DNA from: [Empedobacter] haloabium
GTDB taxonomy: Bacteria; Pseudomonadota; Gammaproteobacteria; Burkholderiales; Burkholderiaceae_D
Direction of reading: 5' to 3'
Length of the DNA stretch: 64,000 bases
Assembly (NCBI GenBank): GCA_008011715.2
Contig: CP136508.1
Location: 5,332,001 to 5,396,000, forward strand
Position numbers and translations under genes: made by a program
The notes under the pieces: generated by a model
What the model saw: only the letters and a program-made list of their open reading frames with translations
The model's database searches: none
Told to the model about the DNA's origin: nothing
In this document: positions 53,358 through 62,678 of the stretch, piece after piece
Layout of the letters: each line of letters opens with the position of its first letter
Position numbering within the stretch: the stretch's first letter is position 1

Positions 53358-53410
53358 GATCAGCGCTGCAGGTCGGCAGGAACCGGCCTGCACATCTCGT
53401 CAAACCCGCA

Positions 53411-53464
53411 GGTGGCAGGCACCGATCTTCGAGTCATTCGACTCGAAGATCGGTGCCTGCCACC
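53411..53464. repeat. Perfect 24-bp hairpin element between convergent genes
   Basis: GGTGGCAGGCACCGATCTTC plus GAGT on the left, six-base loop CATTCG, and the exact complement on the right (53441-53464). The core GGTGGCAGGCACC belongs to the same degenerate 13-mer family as the hairpins at 41712 and 45895. It lies between the fusion gene (ends 53357) and the hybrid kinase (ends 53483). Confidence 0.85.
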
Positions 53465-53482
53465 ATGAGTCGCGCTGCAAAT

Positions 53483-55405
53483 TCAGCTGGTGGCCCGCAA
53501 ATGCCGCGCCAGGTCGGCCAGCCGGTAAGGCTTACCGACGAACGAGAACTCCGCACTGCCCGGCTCCTCGTGCTGCAGCGCCGCCTGTGGGTAGCCGGAT
53601 GCGATGATGATCTTCATGGCCGGGTGGCGTGCCCGCGCGGCGCGCGCCAGTTCCAGGCCTGTCATCCCGTTCGGCATCATCAGGTCCGTGAACAGCACGT
53701 CGATATCGTCGTCGCGCTCCAGCACGCGCAGCGCCGCCACGCCGTCCGGCGCCGTCAGCACTTCGTACCCCATGGTCTCGAACAGCTCGCAGGCTACCGC
53801 CATGACCAGCTTGTCGTCTTCGGCGATCAATACGCGTTCGCTGCGCACGGCCGGCAGCCCGGCATCGACCGGCCCCGCTTCCTCGACGGCCGGCAGGTAC
53901 AGGCTGATCGACGTGCCCTTGCCCACCGCCGTCTCGATGACGACGTCCCCGCCCGACTGCGCGATGAAGCCGTACACCTGGCTCAGGCCCAGGCCCGTGC
54001 CCTTGCCGACCGGCTTGGTCGTGAAGAACGGCTCGAACGCGCGCGCCACCACCTCCGGCGCCATGCCGGTGCCGGTATCGCGCACGGTGACGCACACATA
54101 GCGACCGGCCGGCAGCCCGCCCACCTGGCTGGCGGCCAGCACCACGTTGCGGGTTTCCAGCGTCAGCGTGCCGCCGTCCGGCATCGCGTCGCGCGCGTTG
54201 ACGACGAGGTTCAGCAGGGTTGCCTCGAAGCGGGCCTCGTCGACGGAAACGCTGGCCAGGCGCGGTGCCAGGTCGAACAGAAAGGAAACCTGCGGGCCGC
54301 CGGCGCGGCGCAACACCGGCTCGAACGCGCCCACCAGGGTGTTCAGCTGGTGGGTGGCGGCCGCCAGCGGTTGCTGGCGCGCGAACGACAGCAGCTGCTG
54401 CGTCAGCAGCGCGCCTCGTTCGACGGCGCGGCGCATGCTGTCCAGCACCCGGTTGGCCGTGCTGCCCGGCTGCTGCGCATGCAGGATATCGATCCCGCTG
54501 GACAGCACCGCCAGCAGGTTGTTGAAGTCGTGCGCGATGCCGCCCGTCAGCTGGCCGATCGCTTCCATCTTCTGCGCCTGGAACAGCGCATTGCGGGTCT
54601 GCTCGAGCGATTCGGCAGCCTTGCGCTGTTCGGAGATGTCGCGCGTGATCTTGGCGAAGCCGATCAGCATGCCCTGTTCGTCGCGGATCGCATCGAGCAC
54701 CGCGTGGGCAAAGAAGTGGCTGCCGTCGCGCCGCACCCGCCAGCCTTCGCTCTCGTGGCGGCCCGTGCTGCGGGCCGTCTCCAGCGCCAGCTCGGGCAGG
54801 CCGGCCGCGCGGTCCTCCTCGGTGAAGAAGCGGCTGAAATGCGTGCCCACCACCTCGGCTTCGCTATAGCCCTTGATACGCTGGGCACCGGCATTCCAGT
54901 TGGTGATCAGGCCCTGCGGCGACAGCATGAACAGCGCGTAGTCGGTAACGCCCTGCACCAGCAGGCGGAAGCGCTGCTCGCTCTCGCGCAGCGCTTCCTG
55001 CGCCGTCATGCGTTCGGTCGTGTCACGCGTGATCTTGGCGAAGCCGACCAGCGTGCCGTCCGGCGTGCGGATCGGATCGATGACGATGCTGGCCCAGAAG
55101 CGGGTGCCGTCCTTGCGCACGCGCCAGCCCTCGCCTTCGAAGCGGCCCTCCTCGCGCGCCGTGCGCAGCGCCAGCTCGGGCAGGCCGGCGGCCCGGTCCT
55201 CATCCGTATAAAAGCGCGAGAAATGGCTGCCGATGACGTCCTGCGGCGCATAGCCCTTGAAGCGCTGCGCGCCGGCGTTCCAGCTGCTGACATGGCCTTC
55301 CGGATCCAGCATGTAGATGGCGTAATCCGTGATGCTGGACACGAGCAGCTCGAAGCGCTGCTCATAGCCGCTGCTTGCGGGGGGCTTGACGGTCTCGTTA
55401 TTCAT
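53483..55405 (-). CDS. Soluble hybrid histidine kinase, PAS-PAS-HisKA-HATPase-REC
   Basis: 640 residues, no membrane helices. Two closely similar PAS domains (about 15-135 and 145-265; SSWNAGAQRFKGYAPQDVIG and TNWNAGAQRIKGYSEAEVVG) look duplicated. HisKA is QLTGGIAHDFNNLLAVLSSG; the ATPase has NLVVNARDAMPDG and GKGTGLGLSQVYG. The C-terminal receiver has Asp in VLFTDLMMPNG and Lys in FVGKPYR. AGGAAAAG precedes the ATG. No separate HPt or output gene is adjacent. The signal is cytoplasmic and unknown. Confidence 0.92.
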   Translation of the reverse strand: MNNETVKPPASSGYEQRFELLVSSITDYAIYMLDPEGHVSSWNAGAQRFKGYAPQDVIGSHFSRFYTDEDRAAGLPELALRTAREEGRFEGEGWRVRKDGTRFWASIVIDPIRTPDGTLVGFAKITRDTTERMTAQEALRESEQRFRLLVQGVTDYALFMLSPQGLITNWNAGAQRIKGYSEAEVVGTHFSRFFTEEDRAAGLPELALETARSTGRHESEGWRVRRDGSHFFAHAVLDAIRDEQGMLIGFAKITRDISEQRKAAESLEQTRNALFQAQKMEAIGQLTGGIAHDFNNLLAVLSSGIDILHAQQPGSTANRVLDSMRRAVERGALLTQQLLSFARQQPLAAATHQLNTLVGAFEPVLRRAGGPQVSFLFDLAPRLASVSVDEARFEATLLNLVVNARDAMPDGGTLTLETRNVVLAASQVGGLPAGRYVCVTVRDTGTGMAPEVVARAFEPFFTTKPVGKGTGLGLSQVYGFIAQSGGDVVIETAVGKGTSISLYLPAVEEAGPVDAGLPAVRSERVLIAEDDKLVMAVACELFETMGYEVLTAPDGVAALRVLERDDDIDVLFTDLMMPNGMTGLELARAARARHPAMKIIIASGYPQAALQHEEPGSAEFSFVGKPYRLADLARHLRATS

Positions 55406-55535
55406 CTTTTCCTGTTAGCCAGTCATTGTCGGCTGCAATGGTCCGCCTCGATTCTCGCCAATTGTAACGCCATCCGTGCGGTGCGCCGGTACGTTACCGG
55501 CTACCATGCAGGGATCGGTTTTCCACCACACTGTC

Positions 55536-56561
55536 ATGTTGCGCCACCCGTTTGCGATCCTGCCGATGTTGCTGGCCCTGGCGGGGTCCAGCCTGCCGGC
55601 GCCGGCCCAGGAGCCGGTGCCGAACGTGGTCGTCACGGCCACGCGCGATCCCGTCGACAAATCCTACCGCAAGATGGTGCGCGGCATGGAACGTTTCGCG
55701 CGCCAGCAGGCGGCGCTGGCGCCGGGCGCCAAACTGCGTTTCCGCCTGCTGCCGCGCCTTCCGGGCACGCGCATGGAGGGCATCGCGCTGAAAGTCGTCG
55801 GCGACACGGTCACGCTGCCGGTCGACGTCGCCCCGGACAACAGCTTTACCCTCGCACGCGACGAGCGCGCCTGGCGCGAGGACGCGGCCCTGGTGGCCAA
55901 CCGCCGCACCACCAGCATGACGTGGCGCGCGGACGTGCGCAGCCCCGGCGTGCCGGATGGCATGCGCCGCCTGGGCGACCTGCGCCTGGAATGCCTGGTC
56001 GGCATGGAGGCCGGGCTGGTGTCGAACAACGCCCACCTGTTCAACTGGCTGTCCGACTTGCTGACGGACCCCGACAAGGTGTGCGGCACACCGGACGGCA
56101 ACTACCTGTTTTTCACGGAGCGCCCCGTGTTCGCCGTGACGCTGCATGCCGGCGCGCGCAGCGCCCAGCTGCCGCCGCGCTTCCTGTACGCCGGCGGCAG
56201 TCAGGCCCCGGCCGACCTGCCCTATTGCGACTGCCAGGTGCTGCTCGATCGCAGCTACTACGCGCCGCTGTGGCAGCGCGACTGGCCGGACGACACGCTG
56301 CTGTCGTTCGAATACATGGACGAGCCGGCGCCGCCGAACGCGCCGTCCGCGCCGGGCATCGTTCCAGGCCTGGACCGCGCGCAAGTGCGCGCGGCGCTGG
56401 GTGCCGGCACGGAAGTGGCCTTCGGCAGCGGCGTGCAGGCGTGGCTGTATCCGCCCGTGCAGCGTAAAACAGAGCCGGAGCAGATGCAGTACCTGGTGCT
56501 GTTCGGCGCGGACGGCAAGGTGTTGAAAAGCCGCGCCGTCCTCGCGTTCAAAAGGGACTAG
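55536..56561 (+). CDS. Exported protein with BamE/SmpA-like C-terminus, otherwise unrecognised
   Basis: 341 residues from the ATG at 55536, which gives a good signal peptide (FAILPMLLALAGSSLPAPAQ); an ATG at 55506 is possible. I do not recognise the main body (about 25-270). It has four Cys in two pairs (LECLVG, KVCGT, YCDCQ). The last 70 residues, from IVPGLDRAQVRAALG to LVLFGADGKVLKSR, follow the SmpA/OmlA pattern of envelope proteins. It ends 37 bases before tRNA-Phe copy 2. Function unknown; an envelope role is likely. Confidence 0.65.
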   Translation: MLRHPFAILPMLLALAGSSLPAPAQEPVPNVVVTATRDPVDKSYRKMVRGMERFARQQAALAPGAKLRFRLLPRLPGTRMEGIALKVVGDTVTLPVDVAPDNSFTLARDERAWREDAALVANRRTTSMTWRADVRSPGVPDGMRRLGDLRLECLVGMEAGLVSNNAHLFNWLSDLLTDPDKVCGTPDGNYLFFTERPVFAVTLHAGARSAQLPPRFLYAGGSQAPADLPYCDCQVLLDRSYYAPLWQRDWPDDTLLSFEYMDEPAPPNAPSAPGIVPGLDRAQVRAALGAGTEVAFGSGVQAWLYPPVQRKTEPEQMQYLVLFGADGKVLKSRAVLAFKRD

Positions 56562-56582
56562 GCAAAGCTGCAACCATGCTGC

Positions 56583-56588
56583 TATAAT
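56583..56588 (+). promoter_or_regulatory. -10 box of tRNA-Phe copy 2
   Basis: Perfect TATAAT ten bases before the tRNA, as in copy 1. A -35 box is poor; GGCAAA at 56561-56566 is 16 bases away and overlaps the stop of the preceding gene. Confidence 0.5.
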
Positions 56589-56598
56589 TGCGCGCCTT

Positions 56599-56674
<76 letters not shown>

Positions 56675-56686
56675 AGATATCTGACC

Positions 56687-56714
56687 AAACGCCGATCCTT
56701 GCGATCGGCGTTTT
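56687..56714 (+). terminator. Terminator after tRNA-Phe copy 2
   Basis: AAACGCCGATC-CTTGC-GATCGGCGTTTT. Same AAACGCC and GGCGTTTT ends as the terminator of copy 1, but a different stem. Confidence 0.8.
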
Positions 56715-57016
56715 GCATTGTGGACTACGCAATGCCCGCGCCGGCCTGCCGCGGCGCCGGTGGAACCCGCGGCACCGCGTCCCCCACTCATGCACATCCG
56801 TGCGCGGTCTCCCGACCGCCAGACGTTTCCCGCCGCGTTCCAGCGAACGCGGTCGATCGTGTGCAATCCGTGGACCAATCAGATGCCGACTCCCCCGCTT
56901 CCCCCCGCTGCTTATTCCAGCTCATCAATATCCCAACCGGGATACCAGGCCCCCGCGCCGACGCGGGCCGCCCGCCGAAACGACAGTTATCCCCCGGCGC
57001 AACCGGTCCCGACGAA
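56715..57016 (+). other. Leader region of the unrecognised gene, two overlapping readable frames
   Basis: About 300 bases between the tRNA terminator and the ATG at 57017. An ATG at 56883 opens a 45-residue frame (56883-57020), rich in Pro, Ser, Tyr and Gln (PTPPLPPAAYSSSSISQPGY). It ends in TGA overlapping the 57017 ATG. The main frame is also open back beyond 56750, so the true start may be upstream. No clear promoter motif was found. Confidence 0.4.
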
Positions 57017-59296
57017 ATGAAGAAAATGCGTGCGCTGGAGCGCAGCACGTCCAGCGAACTGCAGAAGCAGTTCAATAATGTATCGCTCGAAGGTTACAAG
57101 CAAACGCTGACCGCCGCGCACGACCATGTCGTAAAAAGTAAAGAGGCATTCCAGCAGGACGACAATCTTCACGTCAGCAGCGCGGCCACCATGCTGGACA
57201 GGACACTGTGCCTGGCGAGCAATTTCAATCAAGCCGGCTCCCTGCTGTCCAGTGTCGCGGAGGAAAATAACCACGCAGGTCACTATATCCGCAGCTTCGA
57301 TCACGACCTGCTGATTTCGAACAAGTCCGATCAACGCCCCGTGACGAACCTCGTGGCGAGACCGAAAGGGGATGCGAAGGCGCTCGCGGCAAATGTCGGC
57401 CGCATTCCCAACGTGCCAACCCTGGAGCTCTCCCGGGTGAAGGGCCGGCTGACAGCCGAGCCCTTGCAACGGCGTCCCAAGGCCAGCTCCGCCGCCAATG
57501 CCGAACTGTACGATGCATCGCTGGCATACCGGACAGCGTTGTCGGACCATGTCGCCAAGCAGCTGGACGGTGCGAAACGCATCAAGGTCGATGTGTACAA
57601 CGCCTACCCGGCCGTGATGGTGCATTTCGATGCCAGGTCGCTGCTCCAAGGCTTCAGATCGGGCGCAGACCTGAGCACCCCGGCGGCATCGTTCAATGAA
57701 TTCCTGATGAGCCATTACCTGGGCATCGTCAACGCCGAAGCGGCCAAGATGGGGCTCGATACGGCGACCGTCGAGCGTTCCAGTTTCGGGCACCTGACAC
57801 CGTCCGTCGCCGCGACCGGGGAGAGCTTCCGCATCAATCTCGGCATGATGCCGCCCGCCTATGCGGAAGCGCACATCAAGGCCCTGGCTTTGCTCGACCA
57901 GGAGCTGGACAGCTTCGCCACGTCCCTCACGCAGAACCATGGCGTCGATCGAAACAAATTCGCAGGCTCGGTACACAGCGGCGATCTGCAGCGCGACCAG
58001 AATATCTTGCAACTCGCGTTCACAAAAGTGGAAAGCCAGGGAAAAACGCTGATGACCAGCGCGACGCGCACGCTGAAAGCGAGGAACGCCGTGGACGCCG
58101 CGTCCTTCCGGCAGCATACCGGCCCTGCCGCGGCGAACCCGATCGGCGCCACGTTGAGCACGCTTTTTTCCTACGTCACGGTCGCCGAGGATGGCAAGGT
58201 GAGCACCAGGGCGCCCGAAGCCACCTATACGATGCCCCGCGCCGACGCGCCGGCCGCGGCCGCGACAGCGGCGCCGGGCGATGCCGCTCAACCGCTGGCA
58301 GCTTCTTACCGGAATTACCTGGATAAGTTCAGCAGCCAGCTTGCCACCGTCGCGCAAGCCGGCACGAACCCCACCACCAGCAAGCACATCAGGGCCCTCG
58401 CGCAAACGCTGACTTCCAAGAACCCCGATATCGCTACCGCACTGGACGTGGCGAACCAGCTGCTGATGGTGCACACGCTCGACACGATGAAAGCGAAGGC
58501 GGCGGCGGTAAAGGACAACGGTGACAACAGCGCATCACACGTCGACGGCGACGCCATGGACGTGGACAAGGCGGAGTACGACCTCGGCCACGGCAGCGAC
58601 TCCGAGATCGAGGACGACGCCAGCATCGAGGGCCACGCCATCAGGGGAAACAAGATCATCACGCACAACGGCATGCGCAGCCTGCTTGGCGCAACCGATT
58701 CGGCACGCGCGTTATTGTTCGCCGGGCGCGGCGATGTGCAGATCGCCTACGAACATCCGTACTATGAAACGCAGAATGCGATCAAGAAGACCCGCATTCG
58801 CGTCGAAGAAAACAAGGACAAGAACTCGGAAGCGAAGATCGTCATCAAGGATATCAATGCCTGCATCACAGACGGCGAAGCCAAGACGTCTGCGCCCCTG
58901 GCTGAAGCTTTTCCCGATGCGCGCGCCTGGATCATCGATACGACGAGCGCAACGACAGATCAGATGCGCAGCATCTACCAGCAGTTCACGAAGGCAGACA
59001 ATGCCGAGTTGCTGTACCTGGCGTCCAGTGGCCTGAAAAACGAGCAGGCCGGCGCGGACCAGAACAATTACGGCACGTTGCGCGTGTTTGCCAAGGCGGG
59101 CGACGGCGAGGCGAGCAAACAACGGGTGGGGGAAGTGCTGGGCGCGATCGCGGGCACCGACCGTGGACTGGCGCAGTTCTCGCACGAGCACCGCAGAACG
59201 ATGAAGGCGATGGGCCTGGTGCCGACCAACCAGAGTATCGTCATGCCGGTGCGCAGCGACGTCGTGATGGCCGAGGCGCCGTTCGGCACCAGTTGA
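57017..59296 (+). CDS. Unrecognised 759-residue protein beside tRNA-Phe
   Basis: Not recognised as any family. From the ATG at 57017: a helical, Gln/Ser/Asn-rich N-terminus (MKKMRALERSTSSELQKQF), no signal peptide or membrane helix, a central helical region, an acidic stretch at about 510-540 (DGDAMDVDKAEYDLGHGSD, SEIEDDASIEG), and a C-terminal domain with AWIIDTTSATTDQMRSIYQQ and LLYLASSGLKNEQAG. Third codon positions carry more A and T than neighbours. It follows the second tRNA-Phe. Composition and context resemble translocated effectors or acquired genes, but this is only inference. The start may lie upstream, since the frame stays open. Confidence 0.6.
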   Translation: MKKMRALERSTSSELQKQFNNVSLEGYKQTLTAAHDHVVKSKEAFQQDDNLHVSSAATMLDRTLCLASNFNQAGSLLSSVAEENNHAGHYIRSFDHDLLISNKSDQRPVTNLVARPKGDAKALAANVGRIPNVPTLELSRVKGRLTAEPLQRRPKASSAANAELYDASLAYRTALSDHVAKQLDGAKRIKVDVYNAYPAVMVHFDARSLLQGFRSGADLSTPAASFNEFLMSHYLGIVNAEAAKMGLDTATVERSSFGHLTPSVAATGESFRINLGMMPPAYAEAHIKALALLDQELDSFATSLTQNHGVDRNKFAGSVHSGDLQRDQNILQLAFTKVESQGKTLMTSATRTLKARNAVDAASFRQHTGPAAANPIGATLSTLFSYVTVAEDGKVSTRAPEATYTMPRADAPAAAATAAPGDAAQPLAASYRNYLDKFSSQLATVAQAGTNPTTSKHIRALAQTLTSKNPDIATALDVANQLLMVHTLDTMKAKAAAVKDNGDNSASHVDGDAMDVDKAEYDLGHGSDSEIEDDASIEGHAIRGNKIITHNGMRSLLGATDSARALLFAGRGDVQIAYEHPYYETQNAIKKTRIRVEENKDKNSEAKIVIKDINACITDGEAKTSAPLAEAFPDARAWIIDTTSATTDQMRSIYQQFTKADNAELLYLASSGLKNEQAGADQNNYGTLRVFAKAGDGEASKQRVGEVLGAIAGTDRGLAQFSHEHRRTMKAMGLVPTNQSIVMPVRSDVVMAEAPFGTS

Positions 59297-59410
59297 TGGG
59301 GGGCGCGAGCGCCAGGCACGTCACGGGCGCTTCGTGGACGCGACCCCGTCGAGCCATCGACCTTCAAGCCGTTCACGGTAAATGATGCTTTGACCTCTGC
59401 AGGACCGCCC

Positions 59411-61705
59411 TCACTGGTGCGCCACCCGAAAACAATTGCGCCCCGCCCGCTTGGCATCGTACATCGCCTGGTCGGCCGCCTTGACGAGCGCCTCCGGCGT
59501 CATCCCGGCTTCGAACCAGGCGACGCCGATGCTGGTCGTGACCGGCAGCGGCGCCCCCGCCAGGTCGAACGGCGCCGCCATCGCGGCCACCAGCTTCTGG
59601 GCGATGACGACGGCGTCGCCAGCTTCGTTCAGGCCCTCGGCGATCAGCACGAACTCGTCGCCGCCCAGGCGCGCGATGAAGTCCGCCTCGCGCAGTACCG
59701 AGCGGATGCGCTGGGCGAACAGGCGGATGACGCTGTCGCCCACGTCATGGCCGTGGGTATCGTTGATCTGCTTGAAGCGGTCGATGTCGAAGTACATCAG
59801 CGCCAGGCCGTGGTGCCGCTGCGCGCGTTTCACGGCTTCCTCCAGCTGGTTGTTGAAGTAGCCCCGGTTCGGCAGCCCCGTCAGCGTGTCGAAATTGGCG
59901 CGGCGGAACAGCTCCTCTTCCATGTATTTGCGCGCCGTGATGTCTTCGGTGACGGCCAGTACGCCCATCACCTGGCCCCGGTCGTCCTTCAGCGGGATTT
60001 TGCTGGTCTCGATCCAGCACGCTTCGCCGTCGTGGCGCACGTCGCGCGCCTGCATGCGCATGCGTGGCACGCCGGAGCGGATGACCTCCAGGTCCACCCG
60101 CCGGTAGTAGTCGGCCATGTCTTTCCAGCGCAGGTCGGCGTCGGTCTTGCCGACCAGCTGGTCCACGCTGTGCAGGCCGGCCGCCTGCAGCAGCGAGCGG
60201 TTGCCGCCCTGGTAGACGCTGTCGACGTCTTTCCAGAACACGCTCTGCGGGATATTGTCGAGGATCGCCTGCAACATCTGGCGCGACGCATGCAGCGCGG
60301 CCTCGGCCCGCTTGCGATCCGTGATGTTCTCGGCGAAGCCCAGCACGTGGCTGATCGTGTCGCCCGCGCTCATCGGAATCAGGACGACCGACAGGTCGGA
60401 GCGCCGTCCATCCGCGCTTTCCACCTGGTGCGTGGTCGCGACAGTATTGCCGGCCAGAACCTCATCGAGAGAGCGCGCCATGGCCTGCCGGTCCGGCCCG
60501 GCGATGAACTGCTCGACCGGCATGCCGGACAGCGCTTCGCGTCGCACCCCCAGTTCGCGCGCCATTTGCTGGTTCGCCTGCAGGAAACGGCGCTGCGGAT
60601 CGAGCGCGAACACGGCAAAGGGATGGTGTTCGAAAAAGCCGGCAAAGCGTTCGCTGAAGTCGCGTACCGCGCGCTTGCCCGACGCGTAGCGCGGCCAGGC
60701 CACCGCCGCGTAGCTGGCGATCAGCGTCAACAGCATGCCGACGGCGAATACCAGGGCCGCCTCGTTCAACGCATCCGCCGCCAGTTGCGTGCGCTTGGCA
60801 TAGAAATACATCAGCCAGGTACGCTCGCCGAAGCGCAACGCGGCCCGGTGCGCCAGCACGTGGCTGCGGTCCGTTTGCAGCGCATGCCCGGCGCCGTCGC
60901 CATCGAACACCAAGTTAGCGGCGGAGACGTTGCCGTCGAACACCTCGAGGTCGAACTGCTGCGCGAGCCGGCCGTCGTCGAAGGTTCCGAACAACTGCCG
61001 CACGTACAGGGCCGAAAAGATGAAGCCGCCCAGGGCTCCCGGCTCGCCGCGTGCGGCCGCCGCGGGCGGCTTGCGCACCGGCGCGAAGATCAGCACCACG
61101 GGACGCTGGCCGGGGTCGCGCAAGGCGGTGTGCAGTTCGGTGGCGACCGGCTCGTCGGTCGCGGCGGCCCGCTGCATCGCGCGCCAGCGCGCCGGCACGG
61201 CCCCGAAATCGATGCCCCGCAGGCGCCCCACCCGTAACGGATCGAGCGCATGCTGGCCGTACAGCAGCGGATAGTAGTCGCTGGCACCGCTACGTGGCTC
61301 GATCACTTGATAGCCGGGGAACGTGTGTGCCGTTTCGGCCTCGAAAGCGGCCAGCCGTGCCGCCGGAACGCGCGGCAGGTACCCGAACGAACTCATGCCC
61401 TCCAGCCGGTCGAACACGCGGCTGGCCTTGATGTAATTGTCGAATTCCTCGGGCGAGATGGCGTACGAAGCGCTGAAGAACGCCGCCAGCGCCCGTGTCG
61501 CGCTGACGTATTGTTCCAGCCGCTGGCGCAGCAGCGATTCGTACTGGGCAGCGGCATCCCCCAGCTGGTCGAGCTGATGGGCTTCGCTGCGCTGCCAATA
61601 CCACTGGCAGGCGTAACCCGACAGTGCCAGCCCGGCGGCAAACACCAGCGCGGGCACGCCCATGCGGCCGGCCGTGATCCTGATGAATTCTGCAAACGAC
61701 GCCAT
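59411..61705 (-). CDS. CHASE-PAS-PAS diguanylate cyclase
   Basis: 764 residues: helix at about 15-35, periplasmic CHASE-type sensor (about 70-300; EFDNYIKASRVFDRLEGMSS and FGYLPRVPA), second helix at about 315-340, two PAS domains, then GGDEF from NFDTLTGLPNRGYFNN with LGGDEF and the READ inhibitory site. GGTGGAGA precedes the ATG at 61705. The CHASE domain should sense a small external ligand. It diverges from the lipoprotein gene, sharing the region with the palindromic site at 61841. Confidence 0.92.
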   Translation of the reverse strand: MASFAEFIRITAGRMGVPALVFAAGLALSGYACQWYWQRSEAHQLDQLGDAAAQYESLLRQRLEQYVSATRALAAFFSASYAISPEEFDNYIKASRVFDRLEGMSSFGYLPRVPAARLAAFEAETAHTFPGYQVIEPRSGASDYYPLLYGQHALDPLRVGRLRGIDFGAVPARWRAMQRAAATDEPVATELHTALRDPGQRPVVLIFAPVRKPPAAAARGEPGALGGFIFSALYVRQLFGTFDDGRLAQQFDLEVFDGNVSAANLVFDGDGAGHALQTDRSHVLAHRAALRFGERTWLMYFYAKRTQLAADALNEAALVFAVGMLLTLIASYAAVAWPRYASGKRAVRDFSERFAGFFEHHPFAVFALDPQRRFLQANQQMARELGVRREALSGMPVEQFIAGPDRQAMARSLDEVLAGNTVATTHQVESADGRRSDLSVVLIPMSAGDTISHVLGFAENITDRKRAEAALHASRQMLQAILDNIPQSVFWKDVDSVYQGGNRSLLQAAGLHSVDQLVGKTDADLRWKDMADYYRRVDLEVIRSGVPRMRMQARDVRHDGEACWIETSKIPLKDDRGQVMGVLAVTEDITARKYMEEELFRRANFDTLTGLPNRGYFNNQLEEAVKRAQRHHGLALMYFDIDRFKQINDTHGHDVGDSVIRLFAQRIRSVLREADFIARLGGDEFVLIAEGLNEAGDAVVIAQKLVAAMAAPFDLAGAPLPVTTSIGVAWFEAGMTPEALVKAADQAMYDAKRAGRNCFRVAHQ

Positions 61706-61840
61706 CGAATCTCCACCATTGCAAGACCGGCTTTCCGTTTCGGTCGTCTCGTGGAGGCTACGCGCTTTTTGTGCGGGATGGCGCGGCGTCGCGTTCTTCG
61801 TGCCGACAGGATCGCTATGCCGCGCTGCAACATATATTTG

Positions 61841-61857
61841 CCGAATGTGACATTTGG
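61841..61857. promoter_or_regulatory. Candidate operator, AATGTGACATT palindrome
   Basis: CCGAATGTGACATTTGG is a near-perfect palindrome around a central G (one mismatched pair). It lies 93 bases before the lipoprotein start and 135 before the divergent cyclase. The same word recurs at 62544. Confidence 0.5.
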
Positions 61858-61950
61858 AGAGATTTGCTCAGACACACTATCTGTAGAATATTGCGCAAAC
61901 ATCACAAAAATTGCCTCAAGGCATATAATCACACTCCACCAAGGGAAATC

Positions 61951-62448
61951 ATGAAAAACCTGATCATCGCGGCTGCCGCACTCGCACTGACCGGCTGCGC
62001 CTCCATTACCGGCAACAAGGCCCAGCCGCTGACCGTTACGACCACGTTCGAGAACAAGGAAATCGCCGGCGTCAGCTGCACGCTGTCGAACGACGCCGGC
62101 AACTGGACCGTCACGACACCCGGCACCGCCACCGTCAACAAGAGCACGGCCGCACTGGTGATCAACTGCAAGCAGGACACGCTGATCGGCAACTCGAGCC
62201 TGGAATCGTCCGCCAATGTGAACGTCTGGGGCAACATCATCGTGGGCGGCGTGATCGGTTATGTGGTCGACCGCCAGACCGGCGCCGGTTTCGACTACCC
62301 GAACACGGTGGCAGTGGCGCTGCGTCCGATCGGCACCCCGGCAGCTCCGGTGGCACCAGCCGCCGCGCCGGCGGCACGCACTACCGCGACCGAGACGGCG
62401 CCGCAGGCCGCTGTGCCGGGCCGCGCCGTCGCCGGCGCGCCGCTCTGA
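61951..62448 (+). CDS. Small lipoprotein
   Basis: 165 residues with a lipobox LTGC after a short hydrophobic signal (LIIAAAALALTGC). The body has TLSNDAGNWTVTTPGTATV, a two-Cys region and a Gly-rich hydrophobic stretch (GNIIVGGVIGYVVD), and ends in a Pro/Ala-rich tail. It resembles small envelope lipoproteins with a glycine-zipper-like patch; I do not recognise a named family. AAGGGA precedes the ATG. A strong terminator follows. Confidence 0.75.
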   Translation: MKNLIIAAAALALTGCASITGNKAQPLTVTTTFENKEIAGVSCTLSNDAGNWTVTTPGTATVNKSTAALVINCKQDTLIGNSSLESSANVNVWGNIIVGGVIGYVVDRQTGAGFDYPNTVAVALRPIGTPAAPVAPAAAPAARTTATETAPQAAVPGRAVAGAPL

Positions 62449-62490
62449 TGTACGCGGCAGCGGCGCCCTTGCGCGATCGCTGACAGCCAA

Positions 62491-62517
62491 GGCCGGGTCC
62501 AGACCCGGCCTTTTTTT
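62491..62517 (+). terminator. Terminator of the lipoprotein gene
   Basis: GGCCGGGTC-CA-GACCCGGCC followed by seven T; a textbook Rho-independent terminator. Confidence 0.92.
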
Positions 62518-62543
62518 CACCCGCCGCCTCCCTCATTATTTGT

Positions 62544-62559
62544 CGAATGTGACATTTGG
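62544..62559. promoter_or_regulatory. Candidate operator, second AATGTGACATT palindrome
   Basis: CGAATGTGACATTTGG, identical over 16 bases to the site at 61842-61857. It lies 120 bases before the DUF2167 start and just after the lipoprotein terminator. Confidence 0.5.
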
Positions 62560-62678
62560 CGAGAATATGGCGGCAACTGTTGCGTAAAATCGCGGATCCA
62601 CTTCCATTCGACCTGCGTCCGGCGCGAACGTTCGAACCTTCGCCAGCGGAATCGCGGGCATTTTATTGTCAAACTATC

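Noticed and set aside
59297..59410. An attachment site pairing with tRNA-Phe copy 2 downstream of the unrecognised gene
   Set aside because: No stretch repeating the tRNA 3' end was found after 59296, and there is no integrase gene in the window.
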